Assembly (NCBI GenBank): GCA_013289145.1
Contig: JABDAM010000012.1
Span: forward strand, 1 to 39,248
DNA length: 39,248 nt
Origin: Alphaproteobacteria bacterium
GTDB taxonomy: Bacteria > Pseudomonadota > Alphaproteobacteria > UBA11073
Direction: 5' to 3'
Numbering within the stretch: the first letter of the stretch is position 1; the number at the start of each line of letters is the position of its first letter. Shown here one piece after another: positions 28,888 to 37,943 of this stretch. The position numbers and the translations under genes were made by a program. Under the pieces are notes generated by a model. The model had not been told where the DNA came from. It was given only the letters and a program-made list of their open reading frames with translations, and did not search any database.

Positions 28888-29325
28888 ATGAAAGCAATTT
28901 TTATCTTGGGTGGCCCCAACCTGAACATGCTGGGCAAGCGGGATCCGGCGGTCTATGGCACGGCCACGCTGGCGGATCTGGAGGCCATGTGCCGCGCCCG
29001 CGCGGCGGAATTGGGCGTGGCGGTTGATTTCCGCCAGACCAACCACGAAGGCACGCTGATCGAATGGTGCCATGAAGCGCGTGAAGCCGCCGCGGCCATC
29101 ATTATCAACGCGGGCGGCTACAGTCATACCTCCATCGCTCTCATGGATGCCCTCGAAATCGCCGCCGTGCCGGTGGTGGAAGTGCATCTGTCAAACATCC
29201 ACGCGCGCGAGGAGTTTCGGCGACATTCGTATGTGTCGTTGGTGGCGAAGGAGATGATATGCGGGAAGGGCGCGCAGGGGTATTTGGAGGCTTTGGAGGC
29301 GGCGCTAAAATATCTGCGGCAATAA
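28888..29325 (+). CDS. aroQ: 3-dehydroquinate dehydratase, type II
   Basis: A 145-residue shikimate-pathway enzyme. ILGGPNLNMLGKRDP at the N-terminus, INAGGYSHTSIALMDA and EVHLSNIHAREEFRRHS give the active-site Asn, His and Arg; the catalytic Tyr lies in PAVYGTATL. Start ATG 28888; the upstream open frame to 28744 is not family-like. In many alphaproteobacteria aroQ precedes accB directly. Here a reverse-strand lipoprotein gene separates them, its stop one base from the aroQ stop. Confidence 0.95.
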   Translation: MKAIFILGGPNLNMLGKRDPAVYGTATLADLEAMCRARAAELGVAVDFRQTNHEGTLIEWCHEAREAAAAIIINAGGYSHTSIALMDALEIAAVPVVEVHLSNIHAREEFRRHSYVSLVAKEMICGKGAQGYLEALEAALKYLRQ

Positions 29326-29326
29326 A

Positions 29327-30037
29327 TTACATTCGCGGGTCTGAGTTTGTGTGAATGGCGCGGCTGTAGAAAGGGGTAATCCTATTCCCGCTCGCCTTGC
29401 ACAAAACATCCATAATTTGATCGGCATAACCATTGTATTTGGGGTCAAAGACAGTCTTGCGGGCAACAGTACCACTTCCGATGCAATCCATATACGCGAC
29501 AAAATTATTATTAAAGCGTCCGCTGTCGTTAACATCTTCAGCCCTGACAGGACGCTGGATCTCAACCGATGCAACCAATTTTTGACCGTAACGATTGCCT
29601 GTATCGTTGCTTTTGTCGGAATTATTAATATTTACCGTGAAGGTGTCAAACCCGACGATTCCCGGGGACTGAGCTGTCTTACTACCAGTTTTCTGAAAGC
29701 TGTAATCAATCCAAATATTGCAGAGATTTTTTGAATCCACATCTTTGTTGATTTCTTTTCCCTTGCCTGTGGCATCTTTTACGTAGGTGGCTTTGCCATA
29801 GGTCGCTTTCCCGGTTTTATAATCAATATAAGTCGCACCGCCGATGGGCCAGGTTAATTCGTTGGCGGCCAGCACGCTTTCTATGATAAGTTTTTGCGGT
29901 TTTGCGGGATCTGCCTGTGCCACGGGGGCGGCTGATACATCGCTCGATACATCATTCGGAACTGTTTTTTGGCAGCTAACAATAGCAAGTGCGGCTCCGC
30001 CAGCAATAGCAAAACGAGATAAACGGCTCAAATTCAT
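29327..30037 (-). CDS. Unknown secreted lipoprotein
   Basis: A 236-residue protein with a lipoprotein signal peptide (FAIAGGAALAIVSC, lipidation at the Cys after AIVS) and a Pro/Ala-rich linker. The rest is a probably beta-rich domain with Gly/Lys/Tyr-rich repeats (YIDYKTGKATYGKATYVKD) and three later cysteines. No family recognised. AGGAG lies 6 bases before the ATG. It diverges from accB and interrupts the aroQ-accB neighbourhood. Confidence 0.8.
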   Translation of the reverse strand: MNLSRLSRFAIAGGAALAIVSCQKTVPNDVSSDVSAAPVAQADPAKPQKLIIESVLAANELTWPIGGATYIDYKTGKATYGKATYVKDATGKGKEINKDVDSKNLCNIWIDYSFQKTGSKTAQSPGIVGFDTFTVNINNSDKSNDTGNRYGQKLVASVEIQRPVRAEDVNDSGRFNNNFVAYMDCIGSGTVARKTVFDPKYNGYADQIMDVLCKASGNRITPFYSRAIHTNSDPRM

Positions 30038-30184
30038 AGCAAACTCCTGATGCGAATGATTGGGGTATAAAGCCTCTTAAGGGGCACAGGTTTAGCTGTC
30101 AACAGGCGATTGTCTGTAATAAACTTGCCCAAAATGCAAAATCCGCGTAAAACGCCCCTGCAAATAACCCCGCAAGGACAAGCG

Positions 30185-30619
30185 ATGAATAAAATTACTG
30201 TTGATGAAGACGCAATCCGCAAGCTCGCCAAGTTGATGGAAGAAACGGGCCTGTCGGAGATTGAGGTTTCCGAGGGCGAGGCGCAGATCCGCGTCGCGAA
30301 ACATGCGGCTCCGGCTGCCTATGCGGCTGCGCCTATCGCGGCGGGCGCCGCTGTTGCGGCTGCGCCAGCGGCGAACGAAGTGCCGAAAGACGCCGTTACC
30401 GCGCCGATGGTCGGGACGGTTTATATGGCGCCGTCACCCGGCGCGCCGAATTTTATTTCCGTTGGCGGCAACGTGAACGCGGGTGATACGCTCTGCATCA
30501 TCGAGGCGATGAAGGTCATGAACCCGATCAAGGCGCCCAAATCCGGCACGATCAAACAAATCTTCGTTGAAAACGCCCAGCCGGTCGAATTCGGCGAAGC
30601 GCTGGTGGTGATTGGCTAA
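30185..30619 (+). CDS. accB: Biotin carboxyl carrier protein of acetyl-CoA carboxylase
   Basis: A 144-residue carrier protein for the first step of fatty acid synthesis. An N-terminal dimerisation helix, an Ala/Pro linker (about 41-64) and the biotinyl domain with EAMKVMN, Lys110 being the biotin site. ATG 30185 with AAGGA 6 bases upstream is chosen over the longer frame to 30110. Its stop overlaps the accC start as TAATG. Confidence 0.96.
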   Translation: MNKITVDEDAIRKLAKLMEETGLSEIEVSEGEAQIRVAKHAAPAAYAAAPIAAGAAVAAAPAANEVPKDAVTAPMVGTVYMAPSPGAPNFISVGGNVNAGDTLCIIEAMKVMNPIKAPKSGTIKQIFVENAQPVEFGEALVVIG

Positions 30620-31962
30620 TGTTTGACAAAGTTCTAATCGCCAATCGCGGTGAAACCGCGCTGCGCATTCACCGTGCTTGCCGTGAACTGGGGATCAAAA
30701 CCGTCGCGGTGCATTCGACGGCGGACAGCGATGCGATGCACGTGCGCCTAGCGGATGAAAGCGTTTGCATCGGCCCGGCGCCTTCGCGCGAGAGTTACCT
30801 GAATATGGCCGCATTAATTTCCGCGGCGGAAATTACCGGCGCGGATGCGATCCATCCCGGTATCGGCTTTTTATCCGAAAACGCGCAGTTCGCGGAGATG
30901 GTGGAGGAACACGGCTTCACCTTCATCGGCCCTACGCCCGAACATATCCGCATCATGGGTGATAAAGCGACGGCGAAAAAAACCGTCGCGGGTTTGGGTA
31001 TGCCGGTGATTCAGGGCAGCGAAGGCGTATTGGAAACAGTGGATGCCGCAAAAAAACTCGCGGATAAAATCGGTTATCCCGTTTTGATGAAAGCTGTTGC
31101 GGGCGGCGGCGGCAAAGGGATGAAGGCCGTGCATAGTGCAGGCGAAATGTCGGAAGCGTTTCAGCTCGCGTCCGGCGAGGCGCAGGCCGCATTTGGTAAC
31201 GGCGGCCTCTATATGGAACAATTGCTGACCCAGCCGCGCCATATTGAGGTGCAATTGCTCGGCGACGGTCAGGGCAACGTCGTGCATTTCGGCGAACGCG
31301 ATTGTTCCATCCAACGCCGCCACCAAAAGGTGGTGGAGGAAGCCGGTTCGCCCGCCCTGAATGCCGAAGAACGTGCGCAAGTTGGCAAAATAGCCGCGCG
31401 TACGTGCAAATTGCTCGGCTATCGCGGTCTCGGCACCATCGAATTCCTTTATGAAAAAGGCAAATTCTATTTCATGGAAATGAATACGCGTTTGCAAATC
31501 GAGCACCCCATCACGGAAATGATCACCGGTGTCGATCTGGTGCGCGAACAAATCCGCGTGGCGTCGGGTGCGCCGCTGGCGTTCAAGCAAGAAGACATCA
31601 AATGGCACGGCCACGCGATTGAATGCCGCATCAATGCCGAGGATCCCAATACCTTCGCACCGTCACCGGGCAAGATCACGGATTTCCATCCGGCGGGCGG
31701 CCTGGGCGTGCGTTTCGACAGCGCGGTTTACGCGGGTTACAAAGTGCCGTCCCATTACGACAGCATGATCGCCAAACTTATCGTCCACGGCGCGAACCGC
31801 AATGATTGCCTGTTGCGCCTGCGCCGTTCGCTTGAAGAAACCGTCATCGGCGGGATTAAAACCAATCTGCCTTTGCACCTGCGCATCATCAACGATCCGG
31901 AATTCATCGACGGCAATTACAACATCCACTGGCTGGAACGGAAACTGGCGGAGGGGCTGTAA
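30619..31962 (+). CDS. accC: Biotin carboxylase subunit of acetyl-CoA carboxylase
   Basis: A 447-residue ATP-grasp enzyme that carboxylates biotin on AccB. The N-terminus is [20 protein letters not shown]; the ATP loop is [30 protein letters not shown] and [17 protein letters not shown] form the active site. The length is normal. TAATG overlaps link it to accB before and to the EamA gene after, so all three are very likely one transcript. Confidence 0.97.
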   Translation: MFDKVLIANRGETALRIHRACRELGIKTVAVHSTADSDAMHVRLADESVCIGPAPSRESYLNMAALISAAEITGADAIHPGIGFLSENAQFAEMVEEHGFTFIGPTPEHIRIMGDKATAKKTVAGLGMPVIQGSEGVLETVDAAKKLADKIGYPVLMKAVAGGGGKGMKAVHSAGEMSEAFQLASGEAQAAFGNGGLYMEQLLTQPRHIEVQLLGDGQGNVVHFGERDCSIQRRHQKVVEEAGSPALNAEERAQVGKIAARTCKLLGYRGLGTIEFLYEKGKFYFMEMNTRLQIEHPITEMITGVDLVREQIRVASGAPLAFKQEDIKWHGHAIECRINAEDPNTFAPSPGKITDFHPAGGLGVRFDSAVYAGYKVPSHYDSMIAKLIVHGANRNDCLLRLRRSLEETVIGGIKTNLPLHLRIINDPEFIDGNYNIHWLERKLAEGL

Positions 31963-32888
31963 TGTCCGCGACGCAGCGGGGATCGTTATACGTGATCGCC
32001 GCCTGCATGGTTTGGTCCTGCGGCACGGTGGCCATGAAATTTTATTTGAATTATTTGCCCGCCATACCGACGGCTGTGATCAACGCCTTGCTGGCCTCCG
32101 CGATCGTGTTTTTATTTCAGCCGACATTAAAATCGGACGTTATCGCCGCTTGGCGCCGCGCGCCGCGAAAATTTTTATGGTTTGGTTTAACGGGCGTGGG
32201 TTTCGGCGCGGTCGGCTATAACCTGGCGCTGGTGCATATGCCGGTCAGTGTGGCGATTTCACTGGTGCGGTTGCAGCCGTTATTTATTTTATTTTTGGCG
32301 GCGGTCTGGCTGAAAGAAAAACTGCAAGGTTCGCAATTTATTTTTATTATCGCGGCGTTATGCGGCACGGTTTTCGTTTTGTGGCCGCAATTGCTGCCGT
32401 TGTTTTCGCAAGATCAAAAAATGGATTTTTGGCCGCTGCTGTTTATGGCCGTTTCCATCCTCGGCTACGCCACCGTCAGCGTCCAAGGCAAAGCGCTCAG
32501 CAACGACGGCTACCGCCCGGCGGTGCTGATTATTCTGCGTTTCGGGTTGGGCGGATTGATCTGCTTGCCGCTTTTGTGTCTGACGCCCATTGCGGATTAT
32601 GCGGCGCCCTGGTGGGCTTGGGCGCTGGTGCCTTGCGGCGCGGCGTTCAGCACGGCGCTCGGGTTCATGTTATATTACCGCGGCTTACCGTATATCAGCG
32701 CATCCTTGGCGGCCTTTGTGGAGCAAGCCTCGCCGCTATTCACCATCATCTTGGGCACGATCATTTTGCATGAAAAATTATTCACGGTGCAATATATCGG
32801 CGCGGCGGTTTTGGTGATCAGCATGGGCATGCTCGGCTGGCTGGAACACCGCGCCAGATTGATTGATGAAATCGTGCCGGAGAAATAG
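31962..32888 (+). CDS. EamA/DMT-superfamily transporter
   Basis: A 308-residue inner membrane protein with about ten hydrophobic segments in two EamA repeats, each ending in the typical pattern (ISLVRLQPLFILFLAAVWLK near 95-114; FVEQASPLFTIILGTIILHE near 260-280). These export metabolites or drugs; the substrate cannot be read from the sequence. It overlaps accC by one base (TAATG) and ends 2 bases before the proposed aat start, so it is inserted in the accC-aat junction. Confidence 0.9.
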   Translation: MSATQRGSLYVIAACMVWSCGTVAMKFYLNYLPAIPTAVINALLASAIVFLFQPTLKSDVIAAWRRAPRKFLWFGLTGVGFGAVGYNLALVHMPVSVAISLVRLQPLFILFLAAVWLKEKLQGSQFIFIIAALCGTVFVLWPQLLPLFSQDQKMDFWPLLFMAVSILGYATVSVQGKALSNDGYRPAVLIILRFGLGGLICLPLLCLTPIADYAAPWWAWALVPCGAAFSTALGFMLYYRGLPYISASLAAFVEQASPLFTIILGTIILHEKLFTVQYIGAAVLVISMGMLGWLEHRARLIDEIVPEK

Positions 32889-32890
32889 CG

Positions 32891-33466
32891 ATTACCGCGC
32901 TCACGCCTGAAATATTACTCGCCGCCTATGCGCAAGGCATCTTTCCCATGGCGCCCGCGCGCGGCAGTGATGAAATTCGTTGGTACGCACCCGATCCGCG
33001 CGCGGTTTTAAAACTGGATGAATTCCACGCGCCGCGGCGGTTGGTGCGGAGTTACCGCGCGCAAATTTATGACCTGACGATTGATAAGGATTTTCCTGCC
33101 GTCATCCGCGCTTGCGCGGAAACACGCGATGAAACCTGGCTGAATGATGAATTGATTGAACTTTATATCGAGCTGCACCGAACGGACTATGCCCACAGCA
33201 TCGAGGCCTGGCATGGCGGCCAATTGGTCGGCGGTTTGTATGGCGTTACTGTGCCGGGGCGGCCAATCTTTTGCGGTGAAAGCATGTTTTCCCGTGCCCG
33301 GGACGCGTCAAAGTTGTGCTTGGTGCGCCTCATTCAATGGCTGCGCGCGCGGAATTTCGAATATTTAGATGCCCAATTCCAAACCGGACATCTCGCCCAG
33401 TTCAACTTCCGCGAGATTTCGCAGGTGCAATATAATCAATTGCTGCAGTGCGAAATGGCTGATTAA
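32891..33466 (+). CDS. aat: Leucyl/phenylalanyl-tRNA--protein transferase, ATT start
   Basis: A 191-residue N-end-rule enzyme that adds Leu or Phe to N-terminal Arg/Lys for ClpAP degradation. Conserved blocks: AYAQGIFPMA, IRWYAPDPRAVL, FHAPRRLVRSYR, AHSIEAWHGGQLVGGLYGV and GESMFSRARDASK. The frame is open back to 32870 with no ATG, GTG or TTG before ATG 32948, yet that ATG lies inside GIFPM and would remove the conserved N-terminus. ATT 32891 gives ITALTPEILLAAYAQGIFPM, matching the usual M-T-x-LTPE start, and GGAGA sits 7-8 bases upstream. An AUU start is therefore the best reading, as known for infC and pcnB in E. coli; a sequencing error is the alternative. Confidence 0.85.
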   Translation: MTALTPEILLAAYAQGIFPMAPARGSDEIRWYAPDPRAVLKLDEFHAPRRLVRSYRAQIYDLTIDKDFPAVIRACAETRDETWLNDELIELYIELHRTDYAHSIEAWHGGQLVGGLYGVTVPGRPIFCGESMFSRARDASKLCLVRLIQWLRARNFEYLDAQFQTGHLAQFNFREISQVQYNQLLQCEMAD

Positions 33467-33532
33467 TTTTTGTTTCTAGACTCGCAATAAAATTGTTAGA
33501 AACTGATAAAGTTCTATTGGAGAATATCTGGC

Positions 33533-34819
33533 ATGATAAACGTAAACGATGGGCAAGTAAAAAGATTTGCCATCTGGACGAGCGGCGGTGATGCCTCCGG
33601 CATGGATACGGTGACCAACGGCGTTCACGCGGAATGTCAAAAAAGAGGTATTATTTTAATCGGCGTTCACAACGGTGTGATGGGCCTGGTCGGTGACACG
33701 TTGCTCGCCCAGACGATTTTGCGGCCTGGTGATTGGGAATGGCAGCAAGGCACTAGCCTGGGCAGTATTAAAGGCGAAAGAGAGTTTACAAAACAACAGT
33801 ATAAAAATGCCCGTCGCCACATCGAGACGTATGGCATCGACGGCATTATTGTGGTGGGCGGCAATGGTTCCATGGCTAAAACACAGGAATTCCTCGCGGA
33901 AGCAGGTATTTATGACATGCCGGTGATTGTGGTTCCCAAAACCATTGATAACGATGCGCCCAAGTTCGACGCGGATAACATCGGTTTTGCCAGTGCGGCA
34001 AAATTCGGGGGTACTTTTCTGCGCAACACAGACGGTTCATGCCAATCCATGGGGGCAACCATCCATGTTGTCAGGATTATGGGGCAGAAATATGGTTCGC
34101 TCGCCTACGAAGCGGTAAAGCAATCAAGATTTGAGCGGGATATGTACGGCGCTGCGGATATCGTTTTAACGCCAGAAGTTCTCTATAACCGGGAAAGTCT
34201 TTTTACCGCTGTTCATGCGGCTTTGAAAACTTCGGAATGGCGCACAGGCATTCAAAGAAAAGGGTTGGGCAGCGCAACCATCGTCATTGCGGAAGGCATT
34301 CCGGATGCGGATGGTATGTTTCGTGAAAGTAAAGTGTCGAACCAAATGATCAGATCCGATGATATGCAAAAATATGTTATGGATCTGCTGAAAACGGAAT
34401 TTCCCGATTATGCGATTAAAGATCCGGAACCGTCCTATACTTTGCGCGGCGCCACGCTTTGCGGTCGTGATCATGACGTTGCATTCGCAGCCGGGGAGTA
34501 TGCAGTTGCGCAATTAGATACCAATCCGAACTTGTACAGTGAGCCGCACATGATTCTTCACGGCTATCTCCCATCTGATCCCATGAGCATCATTTCCTTG
34601 ACGGAGGTGAATGGTGCCAAACGAACGCATATTACGCCTGCACAGGCGAAGGCGATCGGGAATGAATATGGCTTTGTTCTGGGGAATGAGCCGCCGGATG
34701 AAATCATCGAATTCTTTGCGCGCCGCGGTGCGCGTTGTCCGGTTTCAGGTTTGGGGGAATTGCCGCCTCCGCGCGTAAGATTAGCTAGATCGGCGCCGGA
34801 ATTGCTTGCTATCGCTTAA
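33533..34819 (+). CDS. Divergent 6-phosphofructokinase-family protein
   Basis: A 428-residue protein of the PfkA superfamily (phosphorylation of fructose 6-phosphate by ATP or pyrophosphate). Motifs: TSGGDASGMDTVTNG (usual GGDAPGMN), GGNGS at 109-113 (usual GGDGS), PKTIDND at 135-141 with the catalytic Asp, and MGQKYGSLA at 183-191. Asn111 replaces the Mg-binding Asp. Gly112 is ATP-type while Lys136 is the residue seen in pyrophosphate enzymes, so the donor cannot be told. It is about 100 residues longer than E. coli PfkA. Preceded by a 66-base gap with GGAG 10 bases from the ATG. It overlaps the convergent DUF2155 gene by 11 bases. Confidence 0.85.
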   Translation: MINVNDGQVKRFAIWTSGGDASGMDTVTNGVHAECQKRGIILIGVHNGVMGLVGDTLLAQTILRPGDWEWQQGTSLGSIKGEREFTKQQYKNARRHIETYGIDGIIVVGGNGSMAKTQEFLAEAGIYDMPVIVVPKTIDNDAPKFDADNIGFASAAKFGGTFLRNTDGSCQSMGATIHVVRIMGQKYGSLAYEAVKQSRFERDMYGAADIVLTPEVLYNRESLFTAVHAALKTSEWRTGIQRKGLGSATIVIAEGIPDADGMFRESKVSNQMIRSDDMQKYVMDLLKTEFPDYAIKDPEPSYTLRGATLCGRDHDVAFAAGEYAVAQLDTNPNLYSEPHMILHGYLPSDPMSIISLTEVNGAKRTHITPAQAKAIGNEYGFVLGNEPPDEIIEFFARRGARCPVSGLGELPPPRVRLARSAPELLAIA

Positions 34820-35429
34820 CTTCATTTCCGCATCCCACCACCCAGACATCATAAACCGGATGTTCGAGCGCGGATAATGATGGCGAAGATGAAAACATCC
34901 AGCCGCTGAAGCGCGCGACGAGCTCTTCGCCTTTCTTCTGTTCGACGATTTGCAAAAATGCCGCGGCGTCGGCGGGTTCCAGTGGCGGTCGGGCGCGGCA
35001 GGCGCGCACAGCGATGGTCAGCGCGCCGAAGTTGAATTGTTGTCCGATAGGGATGGTAAAGGTCTGCGTGCGGGCCGTGACTTTATCCAGCGCGCGTAAA
35101 ATCACGCTGGGATGCGCATCCCAGGTCGGCGGCGGTTCGGGGATGGCTGGCAATTGGGTATTATCCCCTTCGGCAACGATGCCGGGGATCGGGCCAGGCT
35201 GCTGCGCCGCGTTATCAGGATTTGGCATAACGGGTGCGGCGCCATTGGGCGCAATAACCGTTGTGGGGGCATTGTTCCCGGAGCCGTTTTGCATTTGTTG
35301 AATGACGTTATCGACAATGCTCGGCGGATTACTATTTGGCTGAGCCTGATCTTGCGCCTGTGAGGCGCCGGAAACCAGAAGCCAGAAACCAGAAATTACA
35401 ATACAAAGAAGGAGTATATTTTTACTCAC
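34809..35429 (-). CDS. DUF2155-domain exported protein
   Basis: A 206-residue protein: signal peptide (SKNILLLCIVISGFWLLVSG, then ASQAQ), a Pro/Asn/Gln-rich linker, and a C-terminal DUF2155 domain (VILRALDKVTARTQTFTIPI, VRACRARPPLEP, FSGWMFSSSPSLSALEHPVY). Function is unknown; in alphaproteobacteria it travels with an MCE protein and aat. Start: GTG 35429, inside the last codons of mlaD, with AAGG 5 bases upstream. The longer frame to 35525 lies inside mlaD and hides the signal peptide. Confidence 0.88.
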   Translation of the reverse strand: MSKNILLLCIVISGFWLLVSGASQAQDQAQPNSNPPSIVDNVIQQMQNGSGNNAPTTVIAPNGAAPVMPNPDNAAQQPGPIPGIVAEGDNTQLPAIPEPPPTWDAHPSVILRALDKVTARTQTFTIPIGQQFNFGALTIAVRACRARPPLEPADAAAFLQIVEQKKGEELVARFSGWMFSSSPSLSALEHPVYDVWVVGCGNEVKR

Positions 35430-35967
35430 TGCTACCTTCGGCCTTTGGTGCGGTGGGCATGGCAGGGCTGCTGGCGGGGGTTGCGCCCGCAGCGCCGGAT
35501 GAGGCATCCCCGGATTTATTATCACCCGAATGGCTCATGGAGAAAATAACCTGGCCGAGCAATTGCTCTAATCCCGGCGGAGATTGCGTCATCGTAATTT
35601 TATCATGGTTTTTCAGCATCTTATCATCGCCGCCGGGCTCAAGAGAGATAAATTTTTCGCCCAGCAACCCACTGCTGGTCACTAGCGCAGCGGAATCGAC
35701 CGGCAATTTGATATTATTATCCAAATCCAGGGTCAGAACCGCACGATATTTGTCATCCAGGCTCATCTTGGTGACGGTGCCGGCCTTTATGCCGGACACG
35801 CGCACGTCCGCACCTTCCTTGATCCCGTCGATTTTGGTGAAGGCTGCCGTCACCGTATAACCCGAAGGGCGCGCGGCATCTGCCGTATGCAGCGCAAAAC
35901 CCAAAAACGCCAAGGCCGTGATCAGCACAACCGCGCCCAAAGCTGTTTCCACAATATTCCGGTTCAT
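35422..35967 (-). CDS. mlaD: MCE/MlaD-type lipid transport protein
   Basis: A 181-residue membrane-anchored periplasmic protein. One N-terminal transmembrane helix (ETALGAVVLITALAFLGFAL) is followed by a single MCE domain (YTVTAAFTKIDGIKEGADVR, VSGIKAGTV, LLGEKFISLEPGG) and an Ala/Ser/Pro tail. It fits the substrate-binding subunit of the Mla phospholipid system; the ATPase and permease genes are not in the window, so the symbol is by family. ATG 35967 with GGAG 9 bases upstream is preferred over ATG 35982. It overlaps the DUF2155 gene by 8 bases. Confidence 0.88.
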   Translation of the reverse strand: MNRNIVETALGAVVLITALAFLGFALHTADAARPSGYTVTAAFTKIDGIKEGADVRVSGIKAGTVTKMSLDDKYRAVLTLDLDNNIKLPVDSAALVTSSGLLGEKFISLEPGGDDKMLKNHDKITMTQSPPGLEQLLGQVIFSMSHSGDNKSGDASSGAAGATPASSPAMPTAPKAEGSSE

Positions 35968-36165
35968 GCCCTTGCACTCCATGTTGAATCCAGCCGCAGT
36001 TTAAGGGCTTTGAGTCCAAATGTCATGAGGGAATAAAAGCAGCGGATTTTGCAGGATTTTAGCTGTTTTAGATCTATAGGCGCATGTAAAAAAAACTTGA
36101 CCTCATGCAACTGTATGCGCTACGGTTTTTAGCCATATGGAAATTAACGCGGGGTACTTCTTACA

Positions 36166-36642
36166 ATGTATAAGCCATATTTAACATCTCCAGCGCCATG
36201 CTATGCGCCAAAGTCAACTGGAGCTCTGAAATCAAATCGTGAAGATCAAGACGGTGGTCCTGATCCGGTGGACATTCACGTCGGCGGCCGTTTGCGCACG
36301 CTGCGCAAGCTGAAAAACTTCAGCCAGGAAAAACTGGCGCAGGCTTTGGGCCTGACGTTCCAACAGGTGCAGAAATACGAACGGGCGGACAACCGCATCG
36401 GCGCCAGCCGTTTGTATCAGATCGCCGATGCACTGGGCGTATCGGTCAGTTATTTCTTTGAAGGCTTCGGCAAAGCCGCGCGTGGTCCGGTTTACGCCCT
36501 GGCTGAAGATGGGGAGACGGGCGCCGAAGATGTCATGCAGCGTTCGGAAACCCTGAAACTGGTCAGCCTGTACTATCAGATCAAGGACGAAGCGACACGC
36601 AAGCAGGTCTTGGACATGGTACGGACGCTGGGCAAGCGATAG
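36166..36642 (+). CDS. XRE-family helix-turn-helix regulator
   Basis: A 158-residue DNA-binding protein. The helix-turn-helix lies at about residues 40-96 (VGGRLRTLRKLKNFSQEKLA, then TFQQVQKYERADNRIGASRL), typical of a large alphaproteobacterial XRE group that often controls stress or developmental genes. The C-terminal 60 residues carry a helical segment (ETLKLVSLYYQIKDEATRKQ). The first 35 residues are variable and the true start may be slightly downstream, as the ribosome site before ATG 36166 is weak. Upstream, TTGACC (36097-36102) is a good -35 and GCGCAT/ATGCGC (36080-36120) bracket it, a possible self-operator. Confidence 0.85.
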   Translation: MYKPYLTSPAPCYAPKSTGALKSNREDQDGGPDPVDIHVGGRLRTLRKLKNFSQEKLAQALGLTFQQVQKYERADNRIGASRLYQIADALGVSVSYFFEGFGKAARGPVYALAEDGETGAEDVMQRSETLKLVSLYYQIKDEATRKQVLDMVRTLGKR

Positions 36643-36831
36643 GGCTCCAAAAGCGCTCAGGCTGCCTGACGCGCAAGGCCTTAGGGGATAATGCATCAAA
36701 AAATGACAAACAACCCTATAGACCCCCCTAAGCGCGTAATGGTGTTGTCAATTTAATCCTATATCTGGCAAGATTGTTACGCGGCAATTTTGTGCCTCCC
36801 GCGGGTAAAACGGTTCAGATATCATGCCAAG
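36643..36831. other. Gap with long-loop inverted repeat
   Basis: Non-coding stretch between the XRE gene and the DUF4424 gene. CTTAGGGG (36680-36687) and CCCCTAAG (36725-36732) are exact inverted copies 37 bases apart, flanked by GCGC on both sides. No T run follows, so it is not a normal terminator. TTGTCA at about 36745 could be part of a rightward promoter, without a good -10. Confidence 0.45.
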
Positions 36832-37935
36832 ATGCCTCGGGGTAAAACCAATTCAGCGAACATCCGCCGTGCTGCAGTCCTGCTATACTTACTGGGTATA
36901 GGGGCGGGAATTTGTGTTGCGCTGCCGGGGCCTGCGCCTGCGCGCGCCGATGACGGCGAGGCGGGCATTGCCATGGGCAGCGTGGAATTCAAAAAATCTG
37001 ACGCCATTTCGATGGAAAAGGAAGATTTGTTTATCAGCATGGACAAGGTGAAGGTCGCGTTTGATTTTAAGAATAACAGCGATCAGGATTATACGACCCT
37101 GGTGGCTTTTCCGCTGCCGGAGCAAAGTTGTTATGAGGATGAGTGTGAAAGCGTTGACGGGCGCAAATATAATTTACAGCATGATCCGTGGAATGGATTT
37201 AATGTTGCCGTGAACGGTAAAAAAATTGCCTTTCAAAAGGAAGTGAAAGCCTGGGCGGGCGCAACGGACGTTACGGCGTTGCTGGCTAAATATAGCGTGA
37301 CCTTGGCGGGCGGCATGGCGGCCTTGGGGCAGATTGAAAAATTGCCCGATATGGCCAAGTCAGAATTGGCGGCGGCCGGCGCAATCAAGACTTGCGCACT
37401 GGATGAAGAAGCAACGCCGCAAGCGCAAAGCCCCTATTGCCCGCAATGGCGGATAGCGGAAAAGTATTATTGGCAGCAGACTTTCCCGGCAGATCGGATT
37501 ACGCATATCGAACATTCCTATGCGCCAGTGGCGGGTTCCGGAGAATTTTTTGGCTTTTATGCAGAAGATAAGAATTTAAAAGATTATTGCATTGACGGCG
37601 CAACGCAGGCCGCCATTCAGAATGAATATGACCGGAAGCAAAAAATTTATGAGAAAAATCCGGTTAACGGCGCCAGCTACGAAGGCGGTTTTAACACTAT
37701 CGGTTATATATTGAAGAGCGCCAATACGTGGATGGGGCCTATTAAAGATTTTCATCTCACTATTGAGAAGCCAAAACGAAATACCTATTTTCATTCACTT
37801 GGTATGGGAGTGCAAAAAACTTTCCTATCAACCTGCTTTGACGGGTTGAAGAAAACGGCGCCTGGAAAGTTTGAAGCATGGCGGCAGGATTTTACGCCGG
37901 ACACAGATATCAGTATGATTATTTATTACGAATAG
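36832..37935 (+). CDS. DUF4424-like exported protein
   Basis: A 367-residue secreted protein. Signal peptide with basic start (RGKTNSANIRR), hydrophobic core (AAVLLYLLGIGAGICVAL) and a likely cut after PARA before DDGEAG. The mature part begins with a DUF4424 pattern (MEKEDLFISMDKVKVAFDF, NNSDQDYTTLVAFPLPE). Five or more cysteines suggest periplasmic disulphides. Role unknown. ATG 36832 is the only in-frame ATG before the signal core; the frame also runs back to a TTG at 36790. A small membrane protein gene follows after 8 bases. Confidence 0.75.
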   Translation: MPRGKTNSANIRRAAVLLYLLGIGAGICVALPGPAPARADDGEAGIAMGSVEFKKSDAISMEKEDLFISMDKVKVAFDFKNNSDQDYTTLVAFPLPEQSCYEDECESVDGRKYNLQHDPWNGFNVAVNGKKIAFQKEVKAWAGATDVTALLAKYSVTLAGGMAALGQIEKLPDMAKSELAAAGAIKTCALDEEATPQAQSPYCPQWRIAEKYYWQQTFPADRITHIEHSYAPVAGSGEFFGFYAEDKNLKDYCIDGATQAAIQNEYDRKQKIYEKNPVNGASYEGGFNTIGYILKSANTWMGPIKDFHLTIEKPKRNTYFHSLGMGVQKTFLSTCFDGLKKTAPGKFEAWRQDFTPDTDISMIIYYE

Positions 37936-37943
37936 CAGGTTCC

